A stretch of 64,000 bases of DNA from PHAA01 sp963665865 (GTDB lineage Bacteria; Bacillota; Syntrophomonadia; Syntrophomonadales; Syntrophomonadaceae): the NCBI GenBank assembly GCA_963665865.2, contig CAXXWF010000001.1, positions 2,604,001-2,668,000 of the forward strand, in the 5' to 3' direction. The first letter of the stretch is position 1, and the number at the start of each line of letters is the position of its first letter. A model generated the notes under the pieces. That model saw only the letters and a list, made by a program, of their open reading frames with translations. It was not told the DNA's origin and did no database searches. A program made the position numbers and the translations under genes. Positions 1 to 9,517 of this stretch are shown here, piece after piece.

Positions 1-42
1 TATGAATGCTTATTTCATAAACAGATGCTTACTTAATCAGGG

Positions 43-1509
43 TTAAGGCCGGATTTGGTTTGGTTTCTCAGGCAGGATGGGATTCACTGAATTCTCCGCA
101 TTATTTGTACCCGGCACTTTATCATCAACAACTGGGGGGTTCGGAACTGTATCTGGAACAGGCACCGGGATAAGTTCTGGACCACTGTAAACTAATTTGT
201 TCAGTGGGTCATAGGTATCACGAGCCAGCTGTTCAGTTTTCAATATTTTGCCGCCCTCACCGTAGAATGTACGAAAGGATCTTACTACGTAACCGAGTTG
301 CCCATTGTGGTCAATCTTTTCCTCACCGGGCTTTAAGGTTGGATCCTGTTTAATTAATGTGGTGAAATCTAGAGTTTGGTCAATAATATTGGATATTTCA
401 ATTTTCTTCTTATACTTTAAATTGCCATAAATGTTTATTGTCAACCTTCCACCCGAGGCACTGGCGCGAATATATATTGGATCATCAGTATTATTCATGA
501 ATTTGAAATCCTGACTGCCGTTGGCAACCGTTGCATCCCGTCCCAATGGAACATAAGTTACCGCCAGACTATGGTTACGGCGTTCCGTGATATCCATTCC
601 TGCCAATAAAGATGTATTATATAGAGTTGAGGATACCTGGCAAATTCCACCTGCCAAACCAGGTTCAAATTTACCGTTTACAATTACCATGGCATCAAGA
701 TAACCTTTCTCGGGCGTACAGTGACCGATTGTGTCGTTAAATGAAAATACCGAATGGGGGGCAACCATACTCTTATCAATACTGGAAGCTGCCAAATATA
801 AATTATGGGAGCGATTTTCTAACGCCAAATCATAATTAGTGGAATAACTGGATAATTGGCCCATATTGCTTAATACCGCATCGGCTATCTCCGGTTCTTT
901 TTTTATTACTATGATGGGAATCTTTAGAGCTGAAATTTTATTTAGGTCAGTTGGTAAAGAAATGAAGGTAGCCTCGGCATCAACTCCCATCCCAGCTTGA
1001 CCCCGAATCACCAATATGCCACCTTGGTTATTCATTTCTAAAGTGGCGTTTTTCGCTGGAATACCCCATTTTGCATTCCACTCTTGTACCAATTTATTTT
1101 TTATGACGGGATTATAAGCCAGCTCAACTGGATAGACAACTGTTTGCTTGCCATTCAGGTTGGCAAGTTTAGCCCGCCAGCTTCTGGCCCTTTCCTGTTG
1201 CAGGGCCGCTTGTACTACTTGCCTACTATCTATGGGAAGACATAATTCACCGAGCTTGGTTTGATACTGATAATCCTCTTTATAAAAGGTGACTCCAGCA
1301 GCATCTATTGCATCTATTCCACGGTTAAGCGCCGCCTCGGCTTCATCTGGGCTATTTCCCTGAACTGAAATGCCTCCTATCTCGACTCCCGGTGCAAAAC
1401 GATCATTGTTGATAATTTTCACATATATATAGCAGCTTAGCCCACCTAATACAAGCAGGAGTGAAATTAACCCATACACCAGTCCCGACTTGAGTTTATT
1501 ATTTTCCAA
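43..1509 (-). CDS. VanW family wall protein with G5-like C-terminus
   Basis: A 488-residue membrane-anchored protein. A single hydrophobic segment at about residues 9-31 is followed by an extracytoplasmic region resembling the YoaR-type peptidoglycan-binding domain, then a VanW domain (about 225-355, with the GGICQVSSTLYN motif), then a G5-like segment (about 365-445) and a proline-rich tail. VanW proteins occur beside glycopeptide-resistance genes and in many spore formers, but their biochemical role is not settled; an envelope role is likely. The start is a TTG at 1507-1509 behind a G-rich stretch. No resistance genes are near it, so I would not infer antibiotic resistance. Confidence 0.88.
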   Translation of the reverse strand: MENNKLKSGLVYGLISLLLVLGGLSCYIYVKIINNDRFAPGVEIGGISVQGNSPDEAEAALNRGIDAIDAAGVTFYKEDYQYQTKLGELCLPIDSRQVVQAALQQERARSWRAKLANLNGKQTVVYPVELAYNPVIKNKLVQEWNAKWGIPAKNATLEMNNQGGILVIRGQAGMGVDAEATFISLPTDLNKISALKIPIIVIKKEPEIADAVLSNMGQLSSYSTNYDLALENRSHNLYLAASSIDKSMVAPHSVFSFNDTIGHCTPEKGYLDAMVIVNGKFEPGLAGGICQVSSTLYNTSLLAGMDITERRNHSLAVTYVPLGRDATVANGSQDFKFMNNTDDPIYIRASASGGRLTINIYGNLKYKKKIEISNIIDQTLDFTTLIKQDPTLKPGEEKIDHNGQLGYVVRSFRTFYGEGGKILKTEQLARDTYDPLNKLVYSGPELIPVPVPDTVPNPPVVDDKVPGTNNAENSVNPILPEKPNQIRP

Positions 1510-1632
1510 TCCCCAACCCCCAAAAATATAAAGCTAAACCCATTGTTATTTATTATATTACATTTTCACTACCATTAGTATTCTTTATCGACAGGCTCGA
1601 GGCTAATGAAACATAAGAGTGATGGGCATGAG

Positions 1633-1690
1633 AAAGCCCGTGGGAAACAAGGGAAACGGCAGAACCGTCCTCTTGTTTCCCACGGGCTTT
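1633..1690. repeat. Long palindrome, GGGAC-family-like hairpin
   Basis: Two perfect 19-bp arms (1633-1651 and 1672-1690) enclose a loop that itself contains a small hairpin. It lies between the DUF1292 gene and the VanW gene and could terminate transcription. Its inner portion (AGAACCGTCC) resembles the ends of other palindromes in this window. Confidence 0.8.
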
Positions 1691-1696
1691 AAAAAT

Positions 1697-2002
1697 CTAG
1701 ATTTCTTCTTCGCTATCCGCTAGTTCCTGCCAAGCATCAGCGACCTTTTCCCACTCTTCGTCATCTTCGATATCACCTAAGAACTCGTTACCTTCTTCAT
1801 CATAAACAACCTTTAGGATAACTACCTCTACTTCTTCTTCCTCATCAACTTCTTCATCTTCGCCCACTGGGATTAGAACCCGGTAGCTTTGATCCTCTAT
1901 TTCCAGCTCCGCCAGAAGTTCAAACTCATGTTCCTCTCCATCTTCATCAACTAAAACCAGTATTGGGAACTCCTCATCATCAAATATTTCCTCGTTATCC
2001 AT
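1697..2002 (-). CDS. DUF1292 family acidic protein (YrzB-like)
   Basis: A 101-residue, extremely acidic protein with long Glu/Asp runs (residues 1-11, 46-57 and the C-terminus) and the VLVDEDGEEHEF core typical of DUF1292. It follows ruvX, the position of yrzB in Bacillus. The function is unknown. The translation start is supported by a GGAGG-type site just upstream of the ATG at 2000-2002. Confidence 0.88.
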   Translation of the reverse strand: MDNEEIFDDEEFPILVLVDEDGEEHEFELLAELEIEDQSYRVLIPVGEDEEVDEEEEVEVVILKVVYDEEGNEFLGDIEDDEEWEKVADAWQELADSEEEI

Positions 2003-2063
2003 GTAAATACCTCCAATCTAAAGACTATCGTAATTCTAATATTTTCCACGCTTCTTTGTCAAA

Positions 2064-2480
2064 CTACTTGTTTGCCTGTCTATCCAGATATCCTTGCAAG
2101 ATATTAACCGCAGCCAGCTTATCAATTACCCCCTTGCGTTTGCGCCGTGACACATTAGCTTCCAGTAAAACTTTTTGCGCAGCTACGGTTGTCAATCTCT
2201 CATCCCAATATTCCACTGGCAAAGCCAGGTATTCCTGAATTACCTTTCCATATTCCTGGATTTCTTCCCCCTTCGGACCTACCGTACCGTTCATATTACG
2301 GGGGAATCCCAGCACGATTTTTTCTACCTCAAACTCAGAACACAATCTGGACAAGTGCTCTAAATCATTTTCCGGCTTTCCCCTCATTAATACTGAATGG
2401 CCCTGCGCCGTCCATCCCATTGGGTCGCTAATAGCTATACCAATTCTCTTTTCACCTACATCTAAACCCATTATTCTCAT
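2064..2480 (-). CDS. ruvX: Putative pre-16S rRNA nuclease / Holliday junction resolvase-like RuvX (YqgF)
   Basis: A 138-residue RNase H-fold protein. The N-terminal GLDVGEKRIGIAISD motif carries the first catalytic Asp, and DERLTT and a DKLAAVNILQ region near the C-terminus supply the remaining acidic residues. YqgF proteins mature the 5' end of 16S rRNA in E. coli and resemble junction resolvases. The gene is part of the conserved alaS-ireB-ruvX-DUF1292 block, all on the minus strand. Confidence 0.93.
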   Translation of the reverse strand: MRIMGLDVGEKRIGIAISDPMGWTAQGHSVLMRGKPENDLEHLSRLCSEFEVEKIVLGFPRNMNGTVGPKGEEIQEYGKVIQEYLALPVEYWDERLTTVAAQKVLLEANVSRRKRKGVIDKLAAVNILQGYLDRQANK

Positions 2481-2502
2481 AAAAACCCATCCCTATGCAA
2501 GT

Positions 2503-2589
2503 TCAGGCGAATATCCTCTTCATATCGGGCGCCATCACACTATCCGGTGCATTTGCATCGAAAACCTCTCCATGTTTTAATTTATCCAT
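2503..2589 (-). CDS. Possible 28-residue peptide between ireB and ruvX
   Basis: A short reading frame (starts MDKLKHGEVF, ends MKRIFA) with an ATG behind an AGGGA site at good spacing. It fills the gap between ireB and ruvX in the same direction. I do not recognise the product; it may be a real small protein or chance. Confidence 0.35.
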   Translation of the reverse strand: MDKLKHGEVFDANAPDSVMAPDMKRIFA

Positions 2590-2626
2590 AGAAATCCCTG
2601 CTTTTAAACGCTGGTAAGATTGTATA

Positions 2627-2881
2627 TTATCCCAAATATTTCTTTAATAAAACTTCCATAATCTCATCCCGGTCTACTTTGCATATTAAATTACGGGCTT
2701 GTTTGTGACTGGTTATGTAGGCAGGCTCCCCCGATATCATATATCCCACCAGCTGGTTCAAAGGGTTGTAACCCTTCTCTTCCAGAGCCTCATAAACAGT
2801 CTTTAAAATGCTGTATACCTGATCCGGATTCTCTTTTTCCCATTTAAAGCTTACGGTATTGTCGCCTGGAGCTTGAGGCAT
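2627..2881 (-). CDS. ireB: IreB family regulatory phosphoprotein (DUF965)
   Basis: An 84-residue protein matching the IreB/YrzL family over its whole length, including the YNPLNQLVGYMISGEPAYI core. In Enterococcus IreB is phosphorylated by the PASTA kinase IreK and influences cephalosporin resistance; elsewhere its role is less clear. It lies just downstream of alaS, its usual neighbour in Firmicutes. Thr residues near the N-terminus are candidate phosphorylation sites by analogy only. Confidence 0.92.
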   Translation of the reverse strand: MPQAPGDNTVSFKWEKENPDQVYSILKTVYEALEEKGYNPLNQLVGYMISGEPAYITSHKQARNLICKVDRDEIMEVLLKKYLG

Positions 2882-2937
2882 ACATCCACCTCCTCTTCAC
2901 CAAATATATTTCGCTATCCGGGTATAATTATCCTCCC

Positions 2938-5574
2938 TTATAGGGTTTTTTCCACCATTTCTTTCGCAGCCGCCAGCGCTTCGCTCAACTTAGATATATC
3001 CTTGCCGCCCGCTTGGGCCATGTCCGGGCGCCCTCCTCCTCCGCCGCCAGCTGTTTGCGCAGCGACACCGATTATTTTTCCGGCATGTATTCCTCGGGCA
3101 ACCAGATCCTTGCTGGCAAAACATACCAAGGCTACCCTATCTTCAATGATTGAACCCAGAACCACAACTGCACTTCCCAACTTATCCTTTAACCTCTCCG
3201 CGTTTTGACGCAGGCTATTGGCATCCTGACTCTGGGTCGCGGCAATTAAAATATGGGCTCCATTTAAGTCATAGGCCTGGTTAATGGTATCATCGCCGGC
3301 CGCCTTGTAAATACGCGCTTTTAGCTGCTCAACTTCCTTTTCTCTCTCTTTCAATGCCCGGTTCATGGCATCAATTCGTTTATTTAAATCCGCAGGTGTA
3401 GTTCGCAGGGCAGCAGCCGCTGCCTTGATTTCTTTTTCCATGTCACTTAAATAGGCCAGAGCATGGGTTCCAGTCAGGGCTTCAATGCGTCGCAAACCTG
3501 AACCAATACTACCTTCACTAAGAATCTTAAACAATCCAATCTGACCAGTATTGCCAATGTGGGCTCCTCCGCAAAGTTCAAGACTGAAGTCACCTACCTG
3601 AACCACCCTTACCTCCTCACCGTATTTCTCGCCAAACAGAGCCATAGCCCCCATCTCGCGAGCCTGGTTGATACCAGTGACCGTAGTCTGTACGGGATAG
3701 TTTTGCAGTATGGCATGATTCACAATACCCTCGATCTCAGTAAGCTGCGGGCTGGTCAAGGCGGACAGCTGGGAAAAATCGAAACGCAGCTTGCTTGGTT
3801 CAACCAGAGATCCCTTTTGCTGAGCATGTTCGCCTAATACCATCCGGAGAGCTTTATGCAATAAATGGGTCGCGGTGTGATTGCGAGAGATATCTAACCT
3901 TTTCTCCCGGTCCAGTTCTAATTTAATAAGGTCTCCTCGTCGTAAACTGCCGGACAGTTTGCCTCTATGCAGAATCCAGCGGGCAGTCTTCTGGACATCC
4001 GTGACCTCCACGCATCCGGTATCAGCATTAATTTTCCCATTGTCAGCCACCTGGCCGCCACTCTCCGCATAGAAGGGAGAACTAGAACTGATCACCGTTA
4101 TCTCTGCATCCGCAGCAAAGTCTACCCTTTGATCATCCTTAATGATCGCTAGAACGACCGAATCATCAACGTATCTATCGTATCCAGTAAAACCCGTCTC
4201 CGGTATACCCGCCAGGAGTTCAGCCAGCAGCTGCTCGCTGGCGAAAGCGTTGCCGCCCTTTTGAGCCTGGCGAGCCCGATTACGCTGTGCTTCCATCATC
4301 CGGTTGAATCCGTCGGTGTCCACTGTAAAGTGGTTCTCTTCGGCCATATCTTCAGTAAGATCAAGGGGAAATCCATAAGTGTCATACAGCGAAAACGCTT
4401 CTTCCCCTTTAATTTCCTTCCGGCCTTCACTGTTAGCGGTTTTAATTATATCCTCTACTTTTTTAACCCCTTCTTTAAGGGTAAGGTAGAATCGTTCTTC
4501 CTCGAGCTTGATTACCTCTTTTACAAAATCCCCTTTTTCTAAGAGCTGTGGATAGGCATGCTTCATTAATTCACAAACAACATCCACGGTCTTGTATAAA
4601 AAGGGTTCCTCTATACCTAGGAATTGACCAAACCTTACCGCCCGGCGAAGAATACGTCTGAGTACATAACCGCGTCCATCATTGCTGGGCAATATTCCAT
4701 CTGCAATCAAGAATGTGCAGGCGCGGCTATGATCCGCGATGACCCGGAACGGAAACCCCGCTTCACCACGATCATACTTGCGCCCGGTTAGATTCTCAAT
4801 TGCCTGAATTATTGGAATAAAGAGATCGGTATCAAAATTGCTGTCGACCTTCTGAAGAACGGAAGTAAGCCGTTCCAGACCCATACCAGTATCAATGCTG
4901 GGCCGGGGCAGAGGATTCATTACCCCTTTATCATCACGATTGTACTGCATAAATACCAGATTCCATATTTCCAGCCAGCGGTCACAATCACAAACCCCAA
5001 TTCCACATTGGGGATGACCACACGAATATTGCACTCCCCGGTCATAAAGAATTTCACTGCAGGGACCACAGGGACCAGTATCACCCATGCTCCAGAAATT
5101 GTCCTTTTCCCCCAGTCTGACTATTCTTGCCACCGGAATATTGGCTACCTTCTGCCATAATTGATAGGCTTCATCATCATCTGTATAAATTGTCGCCCAG
5201 AGTTGTTTGGAAGGAATTGCGACTACTTTGGTAAGGAAATCCCAGGCAAAGCCAATAGCATCTTCTTTGAAATAATCCCCAAACGAGAAATTGCCAAGCA
5301 TTTCGAAAAAAGTATGATGCCGCGGGGTTCTCCCCACGGTGTCCAAATCGTTATGCTTTCCTCCTGCCCGGACGCACTTTTGCGAAGTTGTGGCCCGATT
5401 GTAATTGCGTTTATCAATTCCCAAAAAGACATCCTTAAATTGATTCATCCCCGCATTGGCAAACAGCAGAGTAGGATCATTTACCGGAACCAGTGATGAA
5501 CTCTCCACCACGGTATGCTGCCTCTGCTCAAAATACTCCAAAAAGGTTCTCCGAATCTCACTGCTTGTCCACAC
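2938..5574 (-). CDS. alaS: Alanyl-tRNA synthetase
   Basis: An 878-residue class II aminoacyl-tRNA synthetase that charges tRNA-Ala. It starts with the typical EIRRTFLEYFEQ region and carries the catalytic core, an editing domain with the zinc motif HTATH near residue 565 and the CGGAH motif near 665, and a C-terminal DHHA1-type domain with the Gly-rich stretch AGGGGGGRPDMAQAGG. The length is normal for AlaS. Only about 90 bp separate it from the upstream permease gene, and I see no T-box leader there. Confidence 0.98.
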   Translation of the reverse strand: MWTSSEIRRTFLEYFEQRQHTVVESSSLVPVNDPTLLFANAGMNQFKDVFLGIDKRNYNRATTSQKCVRAGGKHNDLDTVGRTPRHHTFFEMLGNFSFGDYFKEDAIGFAWDFLTKVVAIPSKQLWATIYTDDDEAYQLWQKVANIPVARIVRLGEKDNFWSMGDTGPCGPCSEILYDRGVQYSCGHPQCGIGVCDCDRWLEIWNLVFMQYNRDDKGVMNPLPRPSIDTGMGLERLTSVLQKVDSNFDTDLFIPIIQAIENLTGRKYDRGEAGFPFRVIADHSRACTFLIADGILPSNDGRGYVLRRILRRAVRFGQFLGIEEPFLYKTVDVVCELMKHAYPQLLEKGDFVKEVIKLEEERFYLTLKEGVKKVEDIIKTANSEGRKEIKGEEAFSLYDTYGFPLDLTEDMAEENHFTVDTDGFNRMMEAQRNRARQAQKGGNAFASEQLLAELLAGIPETGFTGYDRYVDDSVVLAIIKDDQRVDFAADAEITVISSSSPFYAESGGQVADNGKINADTGCVEVTDVQKTARWILHRGKLSGSLRRGDLIKLELDREKRLDISRNHTATHLLHKALRMVLGEHAQQKGSLVEPSKLRFDFSQLSALTSPQLTEIEGIVNHAILQNYPVQTTVTGINQAREMGAMALFGEKYGEEVRVVQVGDFSLELCGGAHIGNTGQIGLFKILSEGSIGSGLRRIEALTGTHALAYLSDMEKEIKAAAAALRTTPADLNKRIDAMNRALKEREKEVEQLKARIYKAAGDDTINQAYDLNGAHILIAATQSQDANSLRQNAERLKDKLGSAVVVLGSIIEDRVALVCFASKDLVARGIHAGKIIGVAAQTAGGGGGGRPDMAQAGGKDISKLSEALAAAKEMVEKTL

Positions 5575-5661
5575 GAGCTAGGCCTCCTCTTCTCCTCATA
5601 ATACTTTATTAAACTATTTTCTTTGATTAGCGGGTACATGTCAACAAACCGACAAGTTAAA

Positions 5662-6684
5662 TTAAGATTCTACTATTTTTAAATATAAATAATGCCCGAT
5701 GATTTTCAAAGTTGAGGCGAGCGGAACGGCGATGAGCATACCCCCGATTCCCATTAATTCACCTCCCGCCAGTAGAGCAAAAACCATCATGAGAGGATGC
5801 ATACCTACTCTATCGCCCATCAGTCGAGGCGTGATAATATTGGATTCGATCTGTTGAATAACAACTATGGCTGCCGCCATATATATGGCATCATTCGGTG
5901 ATTGGGCCAAGGCCAGTCCGATCGCCGGTATCCCCCCCAGTATTGGTCCAAAATAAGGTATTAATTCACCAACCGCGGATATTATCCCGATAAGAAGTGC
6001 ATACTTTACACCAATCAGGGCAGCGGCAATTCCTATCAGAACACCTACCATAGCGGAAATCACTAAATATCCTTTGGAAAATTCAATGATAACACAGTCG
6101 ATTTGTCGGGCCAAACTCCCAAACTCGCGTCTTATGACTGGTGACAACAGGCTGGCTAAGACCGTTTTTATTCCGTCCCAGTCTTTTAGAATGTAGAAAG
6201 CCATAATAGGCGCAAAGACTATGATCAGAGATTTGCTGGCCAGGCTCGACATTCCCGAAATAAAACCCTGCAGGGTAGCATAAATGTAATTCTCAAAATT
6301 ATAAGTATTCTGCCTAATTATTTCATCTAGTTTGCCCGGCCACTGCATACCGTTGATTCGATCCAGGAACTCTTCCAACTCTTTGCTGTACTGCGGGAGC
6401 AATGATGCCACATTGCTTAATTCCTTTATTAAGTTAGGTATGGTAAACCATAAAATTGAACCTAAAGATACGATAAGCACTACATAAAGGATAATAATGG
6501 CCCATGCTCTTATTATCCCCTTCCGTTCCATCCATAGGACCGGACGATATAAAAAATATGCTAATATTCCACCAATCAGGAAGCTAAATACTACATCCCG
6601 AACTAAAAATAAAAAATAAAAGGTGGCTCCCACCACCCCACAAAAAATTGTAATTCGAAAATATTTATTATGTAGACATGACAT
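5662..6684 (-). CDS. AI-2E family transporter (permease)
   Basis: A 340-residue integral membrane protein with about eight hydrophobic segments and the family pattern PYFGPILGGIPA plus the C-terminal HPLMMVFALLAGGELMGIGGMLIAVP region (about 290-325). The family includes the E. coli AI-2 exporter TqsA, Na+/H+ antiporters and many of unknown substrate. In Firmicutes it often lies upstream of alaS, as here. The substrate cannot be told from sequence. Confidence 0.9.
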   Translation of the reverse strand: MSCLHNKYFRITIFCGVVGATFYFLFLVRDVVFSFLIGGILAYFLYRPVLWMERKGIIRAWAIIILYVVLIVSLGSILWFTIPNLIKELSNVASLLPQYSKELEEFLDRINGMQWPGKLDEIIRQNTYNFENYIYATLQGFISGMSSLASKSLIIVFAPIMAFYILKDWDGIKTVLASLLSPVIRREFGSLARQIDCVIIEFSKGYLVISAMVGVLIGIAAALIGVKYALLIGIISAVGELIPYFGPILGGIPAIGLALAQSPNDAIYMAAAIVVIQQIESNIITPRLMGDRVGMHPLMMVFALLAGGELMGIGGMLIAVPLASTLKIIGHYLYLKIVES

Positions 6685-6741
6685 TTACCCCAACCTGCTT
6701 TCCCAATACTGCACTGGCACGGCAAGATTGCTTACCAGTTT

Positions 6742-6918
6742 TTATACCAACCCCGTAGCTTCATCTACAGCAGTCAGAACCCCATCTTCACCGACCTCAT
6801 AGAGATTTAGTCTGCCCCGCGCGTAATTAAACTCCATAAAACAGTTCCAACAATAATACTGTTCACTTCCCACTTTACCTACTTGCAGTCCCCGGCAAAC
6901 TGGACATTTTAATGTCAT
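6742..6918 (-). CDS. Small zinc-ribbon protein
   Basis: A 58-residue protein (start MTLKCPVCRG) with CPVC at residues 5-8 and CWNC at 23-26, a plausible four-cysteine zinc ribbon. Its ATG overlaps the stop of the PRC-barrel gene (ATGA), which strongly suggests translational coupling. I do not recognise a named family. It probably forms an operon with the PRC-barrel gene and perhaps the permease. Confidence 0.72.
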   Translation of the reverse strand: MTLKCPVCRGLQVGKVGSEQYYCWNCFMEFNYARGRLNLYEVGEDGVLTAVDEATGLV

Positions 6919-7382
6919 GAAATATCACTTCCTTCCTGACTGATAATGGCGGTCTCAATACTAGCCCACCTTACTGATTTAATTGGAATTTCACTGCGCC
7001 CCTCCAAAATATCTTGCAGCGCCCCAGCTGACAGCTCAACCCCCTGAACTTGCTTGCTGTCCGGGTTTATAACAAAGTCACTCAACACCCCTAATTCTCG
7101 ACCTTCCGCATCAAATAGTGTGTCCCCTAATTTTTTCTCATATATGGATGATTCTTCCCCATGCGCGTAAGATTTAATACTATCTGGGCATAAAATCATC
7201 ACCGCTTGTTTTCCCAATATAAAATCGTCTCGTAAAATTATACCCGGCTCCCCTTGTACTGAATTTATCACCAGATAAGCCAGGTTAAAATCATCCCCTA
7301 TAACTGCCCTCTGAACCCTTCCCATCTCCTTGGCTGAACATTCCAGAATAACCGGCAGATTGGCTAAATTACGAACCTTCAA
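6915..7382 (-). CDS. PRC-barrel domain protein
   Basis: A 155-residue protein with two PRC-barrel-like halves: residues 1-60 (MKVRNLANLPVILECSAKEMG) and about 88-145 (GDTLFDAEGRELGVLSDFVI, then the IPIKSVRWASIE ending). PRC barrels mediate protein interaction or RNA binding in ribosome maturation, photosynthesis and sporulation contexts; the specific role here is unknown. It overlaps the zinc-ribbon gene by four bases. Confidence 0.8.
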   Translation of the reverse strand: MKVRNLANLPVILECSAKEMGRVQRAVIGDDFNLAYLVINSVQGEPGIILRDDFILGKQAVMILCPDSIKSYAHGEESSIYEKKLGDTLFDAEGRELGVLSDFVINPDSKQVQGVELSAGALQDILEGRSEIPIKSVRWASIETAIISQEGSDIS

Positions 7383-7506
7383 AAACCTATTCCTCCAGAC
7401 ATTAACTCACCGAAACGTGCTGAACTTTGCCACTGGTAAGGATATAATTAGTTTCTCCTCTAAACACAAAAAAATGTGCATACTGTAGGCACATTTTCTC
7501 AGGTGT

Positions 7507-7579
7507 GGGACGAGGGGACAGGTCCACTGTCCCACTATTTAAATCCAGGAGTGGGACAGTGGACCTGTCCCCTTGTCCC
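7507..7579. repeat. GGGAC-family palindrome
   Basis: A 30-bp arm at 7507-7536 is the near-perfect reverse complement of 7550-7579, with a 13-base A/T-rich loop. Both arms contain GGGGACAGGTCC-type motifs. It lies between the divergently transcribed PRC-barrel and rarA genes, so it is not simply a terminator of either. Confidence 0.88.
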
Positions 7580-7633
7580 TATACCAAAATTCCACTTGGC
7601 TGTAGAGATCATGCCAATCTCCCGCATAAAAGT

Positions 7634-7663
7634 TTGGCGACCTCAAAATCTTTGTTCTATAAT
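7634..7663 (+). promoter_or_regulatory. Probable sigma-A promoter of rarA
   Basis: TTGGCG at 7634-7639 and TATAAT at 7658-7663 are separated by 18 bases and lie about 50 bases upstream of the rarA start, which has a GGGAGG site. Confidence 0.55.
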
Positions 7664-7710
7664 GACTATAGCATCTAATGTGACGTTCCTGTAGGGAGGT
7701 TTATGAGGAT

Positions 7711-9036
7711 ATGGATTTGTTCGCCGTAAGTAATGCCCAAAAGAAAGAAGCCAATGCTCCCTTGGCCTGGAGGCTCAGACCAACTACCCTTGATGAGGTG
7801 GTCGGGCAGGAGCATATTGTAGGGCCGGGTTCACCTCTTCGCAATGCCATTCTGAAGGATCAAATCCATTCATTGGTGCTCTATGGTCCGCCCGGAACCG
7901 GTAAGACTAGCATAGCCCGAATAATTGCGCGGATGACCAACTCGCACTTCGATTATATGCAAGCTGTTACGGCCGGAGTAAGCGATATCCGCAAAGTGGC
8001 TGTCGATGCTCAGGATCGGCTTAAATATTACCAGCAGCAGACTATCTTATTTGTGGACGAAATTCACCGTTTCAACAAGAGTCAGCAGGATGTTTTGCTG
8101 CCTTTCGTAGAGGACGGCACACTTATTCTGGTAGGCGCAACCACTGAGAACCCTTTGTATGAATTGAATACTGCTCTGCTGTCCCGCATGAAACTCTATG
8201 TTTTGGAAGCGCTGCGGCCTGAAAACATCGGGCAGATTATTGCTAATGCCCTGCAGGACAGGGAGCGGGGGCTGGGCAATCTCAGTATCCATTTAGACGA
8301 AGCAGGCCTGCCGTTACTTATCCAGGCATCTCAGGGTGACGCCCGCATGGCTCTGAATATCTTGGATACCATCAGTAACTCCTATACCACTCCTGGTGAA
8401 CAGCTGGAGATTACTGTCGACCTGATCAAGAAGGTAACCGGGAAGCTGATTATTAAATACGACCGCAGTGGTGACTATCATTATGACACTATCTCCGCCT
8501 TTATCAAAAGTATTCGCGGTTCAGATCCTGATGCCGCCCTTTATTGGATGGCGGTAATGCTGGAGGGTGGAGAAGATCCCAAATATATCGCGCGGCGGCT
8601 CATAGTCCATGCTGCCGAGGATATTGGTCTGGCTGACCCCAACGCTCTCTCCATAGCCACTGCTGCGGCTAGTGCTGTTAATTATGTTGGACTTCCGGAA
8701 GCTCGCATTCCCCTGGCTGAAGCTGTCATTTACCTGAGTACGGCCCCGAAAAGCAACAGCACCAAAGTTGCCATTGATAAAGCCCTGGCTGCAGTGCGTT
8801 CGAGCAGTCGGATTACTGTACCCGCTCACCTGGGAGATACCTCCCATTCTCAAGCTGGTCCCAAACTAGGCAAAGGCAAAGGCTATAAATACCCTCATGA
8901 TTTTGGGGGCTATGTTGAGCAAAACTATCTGCCTGCTGAACTGGCTACAGTAAGTTTTTATCAGCCTGGCTCTAATGGCTATGAAACTACAATCCAAGAA
9001 TTCCTGCGCTCTCTACCCGCTAAAGACAAAAAATAA
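7711..9036 (+). CDS. rarA: Replication-associated recombination protein A (RarA/MgsA AAA+ ATPase)
   Basis: A 441-residue AAA+ clamp-loader-like ATPase that acts at stalled replication forks. Walker A GPPGTGKT is at residues 59-66, Walker B VDEIHRFNK begins near 115, and the sensor region ATTENP follows. The C-terminal half has the MgsA tetramerisation features (MLEGGEDPKYIARRLIVHAAEDIGLADP and KGYKYPHDF). The length is typical. It is a stand-alone plus-strand gene followed by a strong palindrome. Confidence 0.96.
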   Translation: MDLFAVSNAQKKEANAPLAWRLRPTTLDEVVGQEHIVGPGSPLRNAILKDQIHSLVLYGPPGTGKTSIARIIARMTNSHFDYMQAVTAGVSDIRKVAVDAQDRLKYYQQQTILFVDEIHRFNKSQQDVLLPFVEDGTLILVGATTENPLYELNTALLSRMKLYVLEALRPENIGQIIANALQDRERGLGNLSIHLDEAGLPLLIQASQGDARMALNILDTISNSYTTPGEQLEITVDLIKKVTGKLIIKYDRSGDYHYDTISAFIKSIRGSDPDAALYWMAVMLEGGEDPKYIARRLIVHAAEDIGLADPNALSIATAAASAVNYVGLPEARIPLAEAVIYLSTAPKSNSTKVAIDKALAAVRSSSRITVPAHLGDTSHSQAGPKLGKGKGYKYPHDFGGYVEQNYLPAELATVSFYQPGSNGYETTIQEFLRSLPAKDKK

Positions 9037-9041
9037 CCATC

Positions 9042-9120
9042 CTCCGGGACAGGGGACGGGTCCCTCGTCCCAACCCGGGAGATCAAAAGGGGGACGAGGG
9101 ACCCGTCCCCTGTCCCGGAG
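9042..9120. repeat. GGGAC-family perfect palindrome
   Basis: Arms 9042-9071 and 9091-9120 are perfect 30-bp reverse complements with a 19-base loop. It lies between the convergent rarA and trxA genes and may act as a bidirectional terminator. It clearly belongs with the elements at 7507 and 17907. Confidence 0.9.
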
Positions 9121-9161
9121 AACCGTCCCTATGGCACTATCGCATTTTTTTAGTCCTAGTC

Positions 9162-9488
9162 TTATCCAATAACTTCGTCAATTACCTTTTGCAGCTGGTT
9201 TTTGTTCTGAGCTCCAACTATTCTTTTCACTTCTTTGCCGCCTTTGAAGAATATCAGGGTTGGTATACCCCTTACCCCAAATTGGGATGCCAGTGACTGA
9301 TTTTCATCAACATTGAGTTTACCCACATTGATTTTGCCAACATTCTCGTCGGCTAGGGTCTCTACTATTGGCCCCAGCATTTTACAGGGGCCGCACCAAG
9401 GGGCCCAGAAATCTACTAAAACGGGTTTTCCAGCCTGTAACACTTCACTGTCAAAGTTATCCGTGCTGATGTTATTAACATTGGCCAT
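9162..9488 (-). CDS. trxA: Thioredoxin
   Basis: A 108-residue thioredoxin with the canonical WCGPC active site at residues 31-35 and the cis-proline segment GIPTLIFFKGG. It reduces protein disulfides in the cytoplasm. It lies 29 bp downstream of the CsoR-family gene on the same strand, probably as one transcript, so its expression may respond to the signal sensed by that regulator. Confidence 0.97.
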   Translation of the reverse strand: MANVNNISTDNFDSEVLQAGKPVLVDFWAPWCGPCKMLGPIVETLADENVGKINVGKLNVDENQSLASQFGVRGIPTLIFFKGGKEVKRIVGAQNKNQLQKVIDEVIG

Positions 9489-9517
9489 AATTAATTCCTC
9501 CTTAATTATTATCTAAT

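Noticed and set aside
43..1509. VanW gene as evidence of vancomycin resistance
   Set aside because: No vanH, vanA or vanX ligase genes are present and VanW-like proteins are common in non-resistant spore formers.
5575..5661. A T-box leader for alaS
   Set aside because: The gap is under 90 bp and no GGGTGGNACCGCG-type sequence is present.
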